From Bin87 sp963666865 (GTDB taxonomy: Bacteria; Chloroflexota; Dehalococcoidia; Lucifugimonadales; UBA3495), in NCBI GenBank assembly GCA_963666865.1, contig OY763072.1, forward strand, positions 4,216,001-4,280,000: DNA of 64,000 bases. The letters are read 5' to 3'. Shown here in pieces: positions 33,992 to 42,469 of the stretch. The notes beneath the pieces are model-generated. The model did no database searches. It was not told the origin of the DNA and was given only the letters and a program-made list of their open reading frames with translations. Within the stretch, counting starts at the first letter, position 1. Each line of letters starts with the position of its first letter. The position numbers and the translations under genes are program-made.

Positions 33992-35176
33992 ATGGTAAGC
34001 AACGGCGCGGCAAAGACGCTGGACGGCGTGCGGATCCTGGAATTGGCCCGCTGGCAGGCGGCGCCTCGGGGCGGTCTGATCTTGCAGGACATGGGGGCGG
34101 AGGTGATCAAGCTGGAATGGCGCAAGGGGGCTGACCTGCGGGCTTCCGGCCCCTTCGTAGGCGGCATGAGCGTGCAGTTCGCCGCCTACAACCGGGGCAA
34201 GAAGAGCGTTACCCTGAACTCTCGGCACGAACAGGGCAAGGAGCTTTTCTTCCGCCTGCTGGAAGTCTCCGACGTGGTGCTGGAAAACTTCCGTCCCGGC
34301 ACCATGGCGCGGATGGGGTTCGGCTACGAGGAGATGTGCAAGGTCAACCCCGGCATCATCCTGGCCTCGGTGTCCGGCTTCGGCCAGTACGGCCCCTACC
34401 GCGACCGCCAGTGCTTCGACCCGATCATCCAGGCCATGAGCGGCTTCGGCGACCAGACGGGGCGGGGCTTCGGCGAGCCGATCATGGGCAACGGGCCGGT
34501 GATGGACCGCACCGCCGCGCTGCACGCCGTCATCGGCATCCTGGGTGCGCTGCGCCACCGCGACCGCACCGGCGAGGGGCAGTGGCTGGAGGTGGCGATG
34601 CTGGACGGCGGCATCACCCTGGAGGAAGTCGCCCTGGCCATGTGCTACGAGACCAACACCAACGACTTCGTGCGAGTCGGCACTTTCCTCAAGTGCACCG
34701 ACGGCTGGGTCACCACCGGAGCGGCCCGCGCCGGGATGTGGGAGCGGATGCTCAAGTTGATGGACTACGACGAGTTGGCCGAGGACCCCGAGTTCGCCGC
34801 GCCCATGTTCGCCACCGACATGGCCCAGATCCGCATGGAGCTGCTGCGGATGTGGTGCGAGGAACGCTCGGTTAAGGAGGTTGAGGAGGCCATGGTCGCA
34901 TCCGACATTCCGGTGGGCGTGGTCAAGTCCATCCCCGAGGTCCTGGCCGACCGCCATATGTGGGAGCGCGAGGTGATGATGGAAGCCGACGCCCACGAGC
35001 CGCCGGGCCAGAAGGTGCTGGTTCCCGGCCCCACCATCATCAAATTCTCCAAGACGCCCACCACCGCCGGGCCGATTCCAAAGTACGGCGAGCACAACGG
35101 CGAGATTTACGGGGATTTGCTGGGCATCTCCGAACCGGAAATGGAGAGCTTGGTGGAGCAGGGCGTCATTACCTGA
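33992..35176 (+). CDS. CoA-transferase family III (CaiB/BaiF)
   Basis: A 394-residue CoA-transferase that moves CoA between acyl-CoA and a free acid through a covalent Asp-acyl intermediate. It shows GVRILELARWQAAPRGGLILQDMGAEVIKLE at the N-terminus (read in parts), NRGKKSVTLN, FRPGTMARMGFGYE, the SGFGQYGPYRDR block, and MDRTAALHAVIGILGAL; the Asp of MDRTA is the family's catalytic-type aspartate. ATG 33992 has CAGGAG (33979-33984) ahead of it. Substrate unknown. It lies within the defence-like stretch but looks like a normal housekeeping or catabolic gene. Confidence 0.93.
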   Translation: MVSNGAAKTLDGVRILELARWQAAPRGGLILQDMGAEVIKLEWRKGADLRASGPFVGGMSVQFAAYNRGKKSVTLNSRHEQGKELFFRLLEVSDVVLENFRPGTMARMGFGYEEMCKVNPGIILASVSGFGQYGPYRDRQCFDPIIQAMSGFGDQTGRGFGEPIMGNGPVMDRTAALHAVIGILGALRHRDRTGEGQWLEVAMLDGGITLEEVALAMCYETNTNDFVRVGTFLKCTDGWVTTGAARAGMWERMLKLMDYDELAEDPEFAAPMFATDMAQIRMELLRMWCEERSVKEVEEAMVASDIPVGVVKSIPEVLADRHMWEREVMMEADAHEPPGQKVLVPGPTIIKFSKTPTTAGPIPKYGEHNGEIYGDLLGISEPEMESLVEQGVIT

Positions 35177-35187
35177 CGCAGGCGAAC

Positions 35188-35805
35188 CTACGCAGTATCC
35201 ATCCGCATGGTCACCCGTGGCGTCCAGTTGCGCGGCAGGTTTTCCAGCGGCTGCCGGATGATGCTGAACCCGGCGCGGCGGAACATCGGCTCCGTTCCAA
35301 AGTAAGCGTTGTCGTCGCCGGTGCGTTCTCGGCCCGCTCGCGGATAGGCTTCGACGGCGGGAGCGCCGTGGGCGGCGGCATACTCCACCGCGGCCCCGAT
35401 CAGGGCAACCGCAATGCCGCGTCCGCGCTCCGTCTTGCGTACCGTAACGCAAGGGATGACCCACACGTTCACCTCGTCCACCGGCGGCGTAGCCCGTGAC
35501 CGGTCAACTCGGATCAACTCGTGGCGCGGCGCGACGGCGATCCAACCCACCGGCTCAGCCCCGGCAAAGGCCAGCAGGCCGGGGGCGCGGTCCCGGCCGG
35601 CCAGTTCCGTCATTGCCGCCCGTCGGCGCCGGCTGACCGAACCCTCTCCCGGCAGCTCCTGGGTCTGCTTTCGGGTCAGGCGCGGAAACATGCACCAACA
35701 GCCGGCGCCAAAATTGCCGCGCAGCACCGCGCCGAAGTCATCCATCAAGTCCGGCGTCAGCGGGCGGAAAGCCAGGTTCGGGGTTCCCCTTGTTTCGTGG
35801 GTCAT
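35188..35805 (-). CDS. GNAT family N-acetyltransferase
   Basis: A 205-residue acetyltransferase with the GNAT fold. The acetyl-CoA-binding motif A is in VRKTERGRGIAVALIGAAVEYA (RGRGIA, about residues 127-132), preceded by the beta-strand NVWVIPCVTV. The C-terminus has the family's GTEPMFRRAGFSII (about 170-183). The N-terminal third (MDDFGAVLRGNFGAGCWCMFPRL) matches a GNAT subfamily that often has a CxC-type segment. Acceptor substrate unknown. It is convergent with the CoA-transferase gene. Confidence 0.85.
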   Translation of the reverse strand: MTHETRGTPNLAFRPLTPDLMDDFGAVLRGNFGAGCWCMFPRLTRKQTQELPGEGSVSRRRRAAMTELAGRDRAPGLLAFAGAEPVGWIAVAPRHELIRVDRSRATPPVDEVNVWVIPCVTVRKTERGRGIAVALIGAAVEYAAAHGAPAVEAYPRAGRERTGDDNAYFGTEPMFRRAGFSIIRQPLENLPRNWTPRVTMRMDTA

Positions 35806-35909
35806 TACGCGGTTGCCTCAAGCCGGGTGACGGGACATATTATCGCCGGTGATATACTTTTGCCAGCCTCCATTTGAGTTGAGACGCTCGCCGCCAAGAG
35901 GTCATTGGT

Positions 35910-36584
35910 ATGTTGCATGAAGCCACTCCAGCCCAGGCCACAGCATTGCGTGCAGTCGTGGAAACCATCGAAGAAGCGCTGTTTGTGCTGCGCGAACTTG
36001 ACCGGCGGACGCTGCCCACGGAACGGCGGATGCTTTACTCGGCTGCTTACGGGTTGATACGCATCGGCAGCGTTATTGAGCAACATTACGCGCAGCTGGA
36101 ACCGGCCAGCCCCGAATACCCCTGGACAGACTGGATTGCTCTGCGCGACCGCCTGGCCGGAAAGCCGGGGCAGGTCAGCGTTGACGAAGTAGCCCGGGCC
36201 ATAACGGAAGACGCGCCGCAACTGGCGCGCGACATCACCGGCGCCGATCCGCATATCGGGCCGAAAGTGCGCTTTGAAGACCTGCCGCTGGATGACATTG
36301 CCGACTTCTGCCGGGAATGGGGCATTAAGGAGGCGTATATGACGCCGCCCGAGCTGACCGGCGTGTACCTCAGCGGCCCCTTCGAGGGTGTAGAGCTGGC
36401 GCTGCTGGTGGACTACCACGACGATGCCCCTGGGCGCAAACGACACTCCTCCATGAGCCGGTTCATCAGCCAGCGCATCGGCATAAAGACCTATGTCGGA
36501 GGGCTGCCAGACCTCCACAACACAACGCTACGCTGGCCGCAGACCGAAATGATAGCCCAGAAGATGCCGGTCTATGTTGAATAA
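35910..36584 (+). CDS. Degenerate HepT-like HEPN domain fused to a degenerate MntA-like nucleotidyltransferase
   Basis: A 224-residue protein. Residues 1-115 align position for position with the HEPN protein encoded next (LYSAAYGLIRIGSVI versus LYAASYALIRVGNVI; LRDRLAGKPG versus LRNRLAHQPN). The HEPN catalytic Rx4H is Rx4G here (Arg79, Gly84), so RNase activity should be lost. Residues about 125-224 follow MntA-like nucleotidyltransferases (DDIADFCREWGIKEAYM, then LVDYHDDAPG, ending KMPVYVE). The GSxxRG and DxD motifs are absent: TPPELTG and VELALL stand in their places. The 3' end overlaps the next gene by 11 bases, a toxin-antitoxin-like layout. An antitoxin role is inference. Confidence 0.7.
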   Translation: MLHEATPAQATALRAVVETIEEALFVLRELDRRTLPTERRMLYSAAYGLIRIGSVIEQHYAQLEPASPEYPWTDWIALRDRLAGKPGQVSVDEVARAITEDAPQLARDITGADPHIGPKVRFEDLPLDDIADFCREWGIKEAYMTPPELTGVYLSGPFEGVELALLVDYHDDAPGRKRHSSMSRFISQRIGIKTYVGGLPDLHNTTLRWPQTEMIAQKMPVYVE

Positions 36585-36930
36585 CGCCGGCGAACCCCAC
36601 GCGTCCTGGTTACGCACAATAGCCAGTCAGGCAGTGGAGGAATGGTCGTTGGTGCGCGGCCTCACCGAAGCTTCCTTGCGCCAGGATACCATCATGCTGT
36701 ATGCCGCCAGCTACGCCTTAATCCGAGTCGGCAACGTGATAGCGGATCATTCCAGAGACTTGGAGATAATCTACCCTGATTACAATTGGGTGGATTGGGT
36801 TGATCTCCGCAACAGGTTGGCCCACCAGCCCAATCCCGCTACTCCGCTGGATGCGGGCGAAGTTTGGGCAACCATATCCCAATCATTGCCCGAACTTGTC
36901 AGATCAATTACCGGACAGCCACCGCCATGA
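36574..36930 (+). CDS. HepT-like HEPN ribonuclease toxin candidate
   Basis: A 118-residue helical HEPN-domain protein, overlapping the preceding gene by 11 bases. It keeps the HEPN RNase motif Rx4H: Arg79, Asn80 and His84 in LRNRLAHQPNP. In HepT toxins the usual extension is RNxxxHxY, where the tyrosine is AMPylated by MntA; here that position is Pro86. This fits the absence of an active nucleotidyltransferase in the paired protein. It is most likely a toxin-type RNase, held in check by the upstream degenerate paralogue (inference). The composition is somewhat lower in GC than that of the metabolic neighbours. Confidence 0.75.
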   Translation: MLNNAGEPHASWLRTIASQAVEEWSLVRGLTEASLRQDTIMLYAASYALIRVGNVIADHSRDLEIIYPDYNWVDWVDLRNRLAHQPNPATPLDAGEVWATISQSLPELVRSITGQPPP

Positions 36931-37036
36931 CGTCCGCCGTTTCCACCCACTCCTGCCTAGCCTTCGAATATCTGTGCGATCTCACTATTTCGCCGCTCGA
37001 TTTCTCCCACTGCCTTGTACAATCGTATATGCGTAT

Positions 37037-37301
37037 ATGGCTGAACCATTTCTGACTACAGCTCGTCAAGCATTTTACGATTTCCTCGTTGATAACGAAT
37101 GCTTGACAACAGCCAATGGTGTCCCAAGCATTGCCGATGGGAGCAGTCCTCCCAGCCGTGCCATTGCTGTTGCGCTGTTCAACAATCTGGGCATAAACGC
37201 GGTTGGCGGCAGGCTCCCAGGCCAACGTGCCGGCGCGTTATTTGAGGAAGCTTGCGCCCGATTCCTGCGGCAAACGTTCCTCAATCTTGGTAGCATTCGC
37301 C
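37037..37301 (+). pseudogene. NgoMIV-like restriction endonuclease, 5' part, cut by an ISAs1 insertion
   Basis: Starts at ATG 37037 and encodes MAEPFLTTARQAFYDFLVDN, then VPSIADGSSPPSRAIAVAL, then RLPGQRAGALFEEACARFL and GSIRP, where the reading is broken at 37301 by the insertion sequence. This corresponds to the N-terminal ~88 residues of the NgoMIV family (same landmarks: ADGS, RLPGQ, the Glu of FEEAC). The remaining part continues in frame at 38545 once the IS and one copy of the target duplication are removed. Reconstructed length is 278 residues, close to NgoMIV (286 by memory). Confidence 0.8.
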
Positions 37302-38534
37302 CAGGGCAATCGCGTCTTATCCGAGGAGCACTTTGAGCAGGTAGTCCTCGTCCCATCCGGCGTTGAGGCGTTTGCCCTGGATGCCCACTTTCAGGGTTTT
37401 CTCGTTCTTCAACAGGTTGTGTCCGATCTGCCGCAGCGTGTTGATGTTCTGTGGGCCATTGTCCTTGCGCACTCGGCACTGATCTTCCCGAAAGGTCACG
37501 TCAAGGGTCCAGTGCAACGAGTTTTCGATGCTCCAGTGGCTTCTGATGGCAGCCAGCAGTTGTTCTGCCGAGGCCGCCAGACTGCTGATGTAGTAGCGGG
37601 GTTGGCTGGTTGATCCTTCTGTGGTTTGACGATGGCCCACCACCCTGACGGCGGCTTTCAGTTGCGGCCATTGCCCTTGGGGGTCCAGATAGTCCAGACA
37701 GTCTTGATCGGTGATGACCCAGCATTCCCGACGTTCCAGCCGTCCATGCCCTTTCTCCACGGTTTCCGTGTGGTCATAGGACACCCCGTCAAAACCCAGC
37801 GCCTCGGCCCCTTCGAACAGGTCGCGGATGCCCTCGTGCAGTTGCCCTTGGTTCTCCTTCACCGTCAGCACGTAGTCGGCGCCGCCCTGGGTGATTTGCT
37901 GGGCGATCTCCCGCTGGCAGCCCATAGCATCGATAGTTACGATGCAACCGTGCAACTCCAACATCTCCAACAGTTGGGGAATGGCGGTGATCTCGTTGGA
38001 TTTCTCCTCGGTTTTGACCTGACCCAAGGTCAGGGCGTTCTGCGTGGCCCAAGCGCTGACCATGTGGATGGCGCCCTTATTCCCAGCGCGGTCGTAGGAC
38101 CGTCGGGCTGTCTTACCGTCAATGGCCACTACCTCGCCGGGCAATAACTGGGCGATGGCCTGGGTCCAGGAGATGAAGCAGTCCTGCAACTGCACTGGGT
38201 CCAGCCGAGCGAAGACATCCCCGAAGGTATCATGGGACGGGATGCCGCCAGGCAGTTCCAAGAAGGATTGAAACCAGGCCAGCTTGCTCCTGCCGAAGAG
38301 CTCGATATGGACCCAAGAATCGGCGCCGCAGATGGTGGCGCAGATCGCAATAGCAATGATGTCCACCAGTTTATGGCGTCGGGTGCGTTCTACCCGTGGG
38401 TCGTCAAGGTCAGCGAAATGATCGAGAATAGTTGCCTTGGGTGGTTGCGCCATGTCCGCCTGCCTCCGCGACCCTCAATATATCCTCCGACATTAACACA
38501 TTTCTAAAAATCTCATTAAGACGCGATTGCCCTG
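37302..38534 (-). mobile_element. Complete ISAs1-family insertion sequence (1233 bp) with 10-bp target duplication
   Basis: Terminal inverted repeats CAGGGCAATCGCGTCTTA at 37302 and its complement ending at 38534. The 10-bp target AGCATTCGCC is present on both sides (37292-37301 and 38535-38544), without mismatch. It carries one transposase gene. Length, TIR and TSD size fit the ISAs1 family. A perfect duplication and an intact transposase point to a recent insertion, which disrupts an NgoMIV-like endonuclease gene. Confidence 0.95.
37317..38453 (-). CDS. ISAs1-family transposase
   Basis: A 378-residue DDE transposase of normal length for the family. It has the N-terminal DDE_Tnp_1-associated domain (DHFADLDDPRVERTRRHKL), followed by catalytic residues in AIDGKTARRS (Asp112), VTIDAMGCQ (Asp175) and SHWSIENSLHW (Glu310). 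The typical ADYVLTVKENQ and RVRKDNGPQN segments are also present. It fills the IS almost entirely and appears intact, so the element could be mobile. Confidence 0.95.
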   Translation of the reverse strand: MAQPPKATILDHFADLDDPRVERTRRHKLVDIIAIAICATICGADSWVHIELFGRSKLAWFQSFLELPGGIPSHDTFGDVFARLDPVQLQDCFISWTQAIAQLLPGEVVAIDGKTARRSYDRAGNKGAIHMVSAWATQNALTLGQVKTEEKSNEITAIPQLLEMLELHGCIVTIDAMGCQREIAQQITQGGADYVLTVKENQGQLHEGIRDLFEGAEALGFDGVSYDHTETVEKGHGRLERRECWVITDQDCLDYLDPQGQWPQLKAAVRVVGHRQTTEGSTSQPRYYISSLAASAEQLLAAIRSHWSIENSLHWTLDVTFREDQCRVRKDNGPQNINTLRQIGHNLLKNEKTLKVGIQGKRLNAGWDEDYLLKVLLG

Positions 38535-38544
38535 AGCATTCGCC

Positions 38545-39116
38545 CCGGTGATTGGCAAATCATGCGCAACACTGCTATCACAGAGTTCTACCAGTATGAG
38601 CATCTTGCCACGCTGGCGGAATTGGCTAACGATAATGTTGAATTGGCGGCGGCTATGGTGAGCGATTACCTTGTCAAGCCGGATGTGGTGGTGGTTAGGG
38701 GACCAGTTTCGGAGGATCAATTGCGCTCGGCTGCTGACGGGACCATCGGCTTGTACTCGCCGTTGAGAGCGTCAAACGGTGGGAAACCGTTGCTCCACGC
38801 CAGTGTCTCCTGCAAGTGGACAATTCGCAGCGACCGCTCACAGAATACACGCTCGGAAGCGTTAAGTTTGGTTAGAAACCGTAAAGAGCCCTTACCACAT
38901 ATCGTTGCCGTCACAGCGGAGCCATTGCCTGACCGCATCGCCTCAATCGCTCTTGGCACTGGCGATATGGATTGCGTTTATCACATCGCCTTGCCCGAAT
39001 TAGAGTGGGCAGTGAAATTGGTGGGTTCTCCGGCTGCGGAAAAATCGTTAGCGACCTTGGTATCAGGCAAATTATTGCGCGACATCGCCGACTTGCCGCT
39101 CGACCTTTGCATATAG
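38545..39116 (+). pseudogene. NgoMIV-like restriction endonuclease, 3' part
   Basis: Joined in frame to 37301, this gives RPGDWQIMRNTAITEFYQYE and then the catalytic core: KPDVVVVRG (metal-binding Asp), LLHASVSCKWTIRSD (SCK motif), then RSQNTRSEALSLVRNRKEPL, HIVAVTAEPLPDRIASIALG, and LRDIADLPLDLCI at the end. These landmarks match NgoMIV, which cuts GCCGGC. An internal ATG at 38562 leaves an open frame of 184 residues lacking the N-terminal third, so a partial protein could be made but would not be expected to be active. Confidence 0.85.
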
Positions 39117-39127
39117 GACACGGTCAA

Positions 39128-40447
39128 TTGGCTACACCGCCAACTACTGCCGCGGCAACGCGAGAAATAGTAGCTGCTCTCCTCGCCGCCGACCTAGCCT
39201 TCCAGGCGCCGGCGCGGGAGGCTCATCCGCTGTACGCTCTGCATCCTTTCGCTGCGCGGTTTCCCCATGGCTTGGCCGGCCACTTTATCACCGCGCTCAC
39301 CAGGCGCGGCGATACGGTGCTGGACCCAATGTGCGGCTCCGGGATCACCCTGCTGGAGGGCTGGCGGGCGGGACGCTCCGTCATCGGCGTTGACCTGGAC
39401 CCGCTGGCTCGCCGGCAGAGCATGGCTCGCACCACGGCCCTGGACCACCGGGCCGTCGGCGTTGCCGGCGACGCCATGCTGGAACGGGCTGCCCGTCTGT
39501 ACGCCGGCATCGGCCAACCTGCCGACCCTTTGGCCGCAGTGCGTGATGGCATGGACGATGCCACGCGGGATTTTCTGGACTACTGGTTTTTCACGGAAAC
39601 CCAGCGGGAGTTGGCCGCGTTGGTTCTGGCCATCCGCGAGGAGTTCGACCCCGACCTGCGCAACCTGCTGGAGGTGATTTTTTCCTCCACCATCGTCACC
39701 AAGTCCGGCGGTGTCTCCCGGGCCCGGGATCTGGCCCACACGCGGCCCCACCGCGTTGCCGACAAGACGCCGCGACGCCCGATCCCTCTCTTTGCAACTC
39801 TCCTCGAACGCGCCGCCAATGCTTACGCCTCCGTTGATCTCGGCGCCGTTGGTGAAAGCCGCATCATCGCCGGCGATGCCCGCGACCTGCCTCTGCCTAA
39901 CGCCGGCGCGGATCTCATCGTCACGTCGCCGCCCTACGCCAACGCGCTGGACTATATGCGCGCCCACAAGTTCTCACTAGCCTGGCTGGGTGATCCCATT
40001 CCCAGCCTGACCGGCCTGCGGGCGCAGTACATCGGCTCCGAGTCCGTGGGCAACAGGGACAGCCAACCTGGCGCCGAATTGCCCGCATCGGTTCAGACCG
40101 TAGTTGATCAACTGTCCGCCAAAGACGCTCCCAAGTCCCGCGTGCTGCGGCGCTACTTCGTAGATATGTCCGCCGCCATTGGCGAGATGGCCCGCGTGCT
40201 GCGGCCCGGCGCGGCGGCCATCATCGTGGTCGGCCCATCCACCATGCGCGGTTTGCTGATACCCACCCACCAATGCCTTGCCGACCTGGCATCCCACGCC
40301 GGCCTTGACGTGGTGGCGGTGGCTCCCCGGAACTTGGACCGCGACCGCCGCATGATGCCGGCCCGGAATGGCAACCAGGCTGATCCCGCCGCCGGCATAG
40401 AGCGTCGGATGCACACCGAATACATCATCGGCGCGGTCAAACTCTGA
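39128..40447 (+). CDS. DNA methyltransferase (amino-methyltransferase, SPPY type)
   Basis: The frame is open from 38972, but the natural start is probably TTG 39128 (preceded by AGGACA at 39115), as the upstream part overlaps the endonuclease. The 439-residue protein has motif I DTVLDPMCGSGITLLEG (about residues 60-76), a target-recognition-like central region, and motif IV LIVTSPPYANALDYM (about 258-272), and ends HTEYIIGAVKL. SPPY is seen in N4-cytosine and N6-adenine methyltransferases. It follows the NgoMIV-like gene by 11 bases, so it may be the protecting partner, though NgoMIV's own partner is a C5 enzyme. Alternatively an orphan RNA/DNA methylase. Confidence 0.8.
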   Translation: MATPPTTAAATREIVAALLAADLAFQAPAREAHPLYALHPFAARFPHGLAGHFITALTRRGDTVLDPMCGSGITLLEGWRAGRSVIGVDLDPLARRQSMARTTALDHRAVGVAGDAMLERAARLYAGIGQPADPLAAVRDGMDDATRDFLDYWFFTETQRELAALVLAIREEFDPDLRNLLEVIFSSTIVTKSGGVSRARDLAHTRPHRVADKTPRRPIPLFATLLERAANAYASVDLGAVGESRIIAGDARDLPLPNAGADLIVTSPPYANALDYMRAHKFSLAWLGDPIPSLTGLRAQYIGSESVGNRDSQPGAELPASVQTVVDQLSAKDAPKSRVLRRYFVDMSAAIGEMARVLRPGAAAIIVVGPSTMRGLLIPTHQCLADLASHAGLDVVAVAPRNLDRDRRMMPARNGNQADPAAGIERRMHTEYIIGAVKL

Positions 40448-40478
40448 ACCAGCGCCGCCAGGGCCTTTCCAGGTCACT

Positions 40479-40558
40479 CCGTCATTCCTGCGCAAGCAGG
40501 AATCCAGAGTCCCACGCTATAAGAACGTTCTGGATTCCCGCTTGCGCGGGAATGACGG
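40479..40558. repeat. Paired dRS3-like hairpins, 80 bp
   Basis: CGTCATTCCTGCGCAAGCAG and TGGATTCCCGCTTGCGCGGG, in inverted order and closing with GAATGACGG, form a type B core without the TGTCGTCAAATT ends. Confidence 0.75.
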
Positions 40559-40884
40559 TTCAGGGCGAATGACTACCCGGTAATCAACCCCTAAACGGCA
40601 ACCCGGCTTTGCCCGGCGGGGTTATCTACCAAATATTGTTATCGCCTATATTGGGTTGCCGCGCGCGCCCGCCGCAGCCCGCCCCCGGCGGTTGACGCCA
40701 ATTTTCTCGCCGCCGCCCCGGTTGGGCAGTCGCAAGATTGAGTTAAATCCCTTTTCTCAAACGGCGGATTTAATTGACCTGTTTCCAAAAATGGGGCGGA
40801 ACAATATCTCTACAAACTCGCCTAGCAGTCCTACTCAACCCCGTCCTAACATTGTCGCCAGTTCTACAGGGGGCACTGACGACC
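40559..40884. other. Non-coding region upstream of dnaA
   Basis: 326 bases with no supported gene. It is mixed: GC-rich 40655-40700, and AT-richer 40620-40652 (TTATCTACC and TTATCGCC, weakly like DnaA boxes) and 40740-40800. I see no cluster of TTATCCACA-type boxes, so I do not call an origin. The frame open here in front of dnaA lacks a ribosome site; the dnaA promoter should lie in this stretch. Confidence 0.5.
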
Positions 40885-42387
40885 ATGCCGGACCTTTCCG
40901 ACCCCGTTTCCGTTTGGCAAGCCGTTCTCGGTCGGCTGCAGCTGGAAATGCCGAAAGAGCATTTCAACACCTTTCTGCGTCCTTGCGTCGGCCAAAGCTG
41001 GGATCCGACTACGGCGGACGGCCCCGCATCAGGTACGGGGCCGGCTCTGGTGGTGGCCGCGGCCAGCTCCTTCGCCGTGTCCTGGCTGGAACTTCCCCTG
41101 CATCTCACCATGGCCCGGGAGGCCCTAGCCGGGGTCCTCGGCAGAGAGGCCGCCATCCGCTATGAGGCGACGCCCGCCGTGGCCCAGAGCGACGTTGTTG
41201 AGAGCGGCCGCGCCACGGTCCACGCCGTCAGCGCGCCACCGGCGACTGGCCAAGAGTCGCGTCGCCGCCGCCAGCGCGCGCCGGTTCCCGACGACTATGA
41301 CCTGGGACGGGGCGGCGGCGACGGCTACGATTGGGCCGCCGTCAACTCGGCCACCTGCGACCCGCGCTACAGTTTCGACAACTTCATCGTCGGCGATAGC
41401 AACCAACTGGCCTACCAGGCCGCCCGGGCCGTGGTCTCGGTCAAAAATCGGGATAACCGGGGGAGCGCCCCCGCGGGATACAACCCCCTGCTGCTGTATG
41501 CCGGCTCCGGGTTGGGCAAGACCCACCTGCTCCACGCCATCGGCAACGCGGCCTTGCAGCAGGGACGGAGCGTCCTCTACGTAACCTCCGAGCAGTTCAC
41601 CAACGAGTTCGTGTCCGCCATAAACCGGCGGGCCATGCGCGAGTTCCGCGACCGCTACCGGGGGGTTGACCTGCTGCTGCTGGACGACGTGCAGTTCCTC
41701 GCCGGCAAGGAGCAGACCCAGGAGAGCCTGTTCCACACCTTCAACGACCTCCACCAGGCCGGATCGCAGATCGTGCTGACCAGTGACCGCGCGCCCCAGA
41801 CTATCATGCCGCTGGAAGACCGGCTGCGCTCCCGGTTCCTGTGGGGCTTGGTGGCCGACATCAGTCCGCCATCGCTGGAAACTCGCCTGGTCATGCTCCA
41901 CGCCTGGGCCGGCCAGAGAGATGCAGCCATGCCCGACGCCGTGCTGGACCTGATCGCCCAGCGGGTCAGCAGCAACGTCCGGCAGTTGCAGGGCGCGTTC
42001 AACCGCGTCATCGCCATGGCGCAGCTTATGAATACGCCGCTGACGCCTGAAACCGTATCGCAGCAACTAGACGCCATCGTTGGCCCCGACGCGCGGCGCG
42101 ACCTTGCGCCAGCGCAAGTTCTGGGCGCAGTGGCCCGCCACTACGACATCACCGAGGAACAGATCCTGGGCCGGAGCCGAACCGCCGCCGTTGCCCGGGC
42201 TCGCCAGATTGCCATGTACCTGCTTGCCGAAGAACTGGATATGCCTCCCACCGACACGGGGCGCGCCCTGGGCGGGCGAAACCACAGCACCGTCATCCAC
42301 GGCGTCGGCAAAATCCGCGACGGCATTGCCGCTGACGACCGCCTCCGCCACGCCGTCAACGCCATCAGGGACGCTCTGTTCGCCTAG
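40885..42387 (+). CDS. dnaA: Chromosomal replication initiator protein DnaA
   Basis: A 500-residue DnaA, start ATG 40885 after ACAGGGGG (40866-40873). Domain I (VWQAVLGRLQLEMPKEHFNTFLRP) is followed by a linker with a basic stretch. The AAA+ domain III has YSFDNFIVGDSNQLAYQAA, Walker A GSGLGKTH (207-214), LLLLDDVQFLAGKE, and the sensor 2 region SSNVRQLQGAFNRV. Domain IV carries the DNA-binding signature GGRNHSTVIHGVGKI. Domain I and the linker are longer and more basic than usual. The gene is not followed by dnaN or recF. Whether this is the only copy is unknown. Confidence 0.94.
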   Translation: MPDLSDPVSVWQAVLGRLQLEMPKEHFNTFLRPCVGQSWDPTTADGPASGTGPALVVAAASSFAVSWLELPLHLTMAREALAGVLGREAAIRYEATPAVAQSDVVESGRATVHAVSAPPATGQESRRRRQRAPVPDDYDLGRGGGDGYDWAAVNSATCDPRYSFDNFIVGDSNQLAYQAARAVVSVKNRDNRGSAPAGYNPLLLYAGSGLGKTHLLHAIGNAALQQGRSVLYVTSEQFTNEFVSAINRRAMREFRDRYRGVDLLLLDDVQFLAGKEQTQESLFHTFNDLHQAGSQIVLTSDRAPQTIMPLEDRLRSRFLWGLVADISPPSLETRLVMLHAWAGQRDAAMPDAVLDLIAQRVSSNVRQLQGAFNRVIAMAQLMNTPLTPETVSQQLDAIVGPDARRDLAPAQVLGAVARHYDITEEQILGRSRTAAVARARQIAMYLLAEELDMPPTDTGRALGGRNHSTVIHGVGKIRDGIAADDRLRHAVNAIRDALFA

Positions 42388-42410
42388 CGTACTTTCCTTG
42401 TGGTATAGGT

Positions 42411-42439
42411 GTGGGGGCGGGTTTGAAACCCGCCCCTAC
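42411..42439. repeat. 29-bp palindrome with GGTTTGAAACC core
   Basis: GTGGGGGCGGGTTT pairs with AAACCCGCCCCTAC around a G. It lies just past the dnaA stop and could terminate it. Confidence 0.75.
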
Positions 42440-42469
42440 GTGCGAAATTGCCTATCCTTTGGAGGCCCC

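Noticed and set aside
40559..40884. Replication origin upstream of dnaA
   Set aside because: Only weak, isolated DnaA-box-like strings were found and dnaN is not adjacent; not enough to call oriC.
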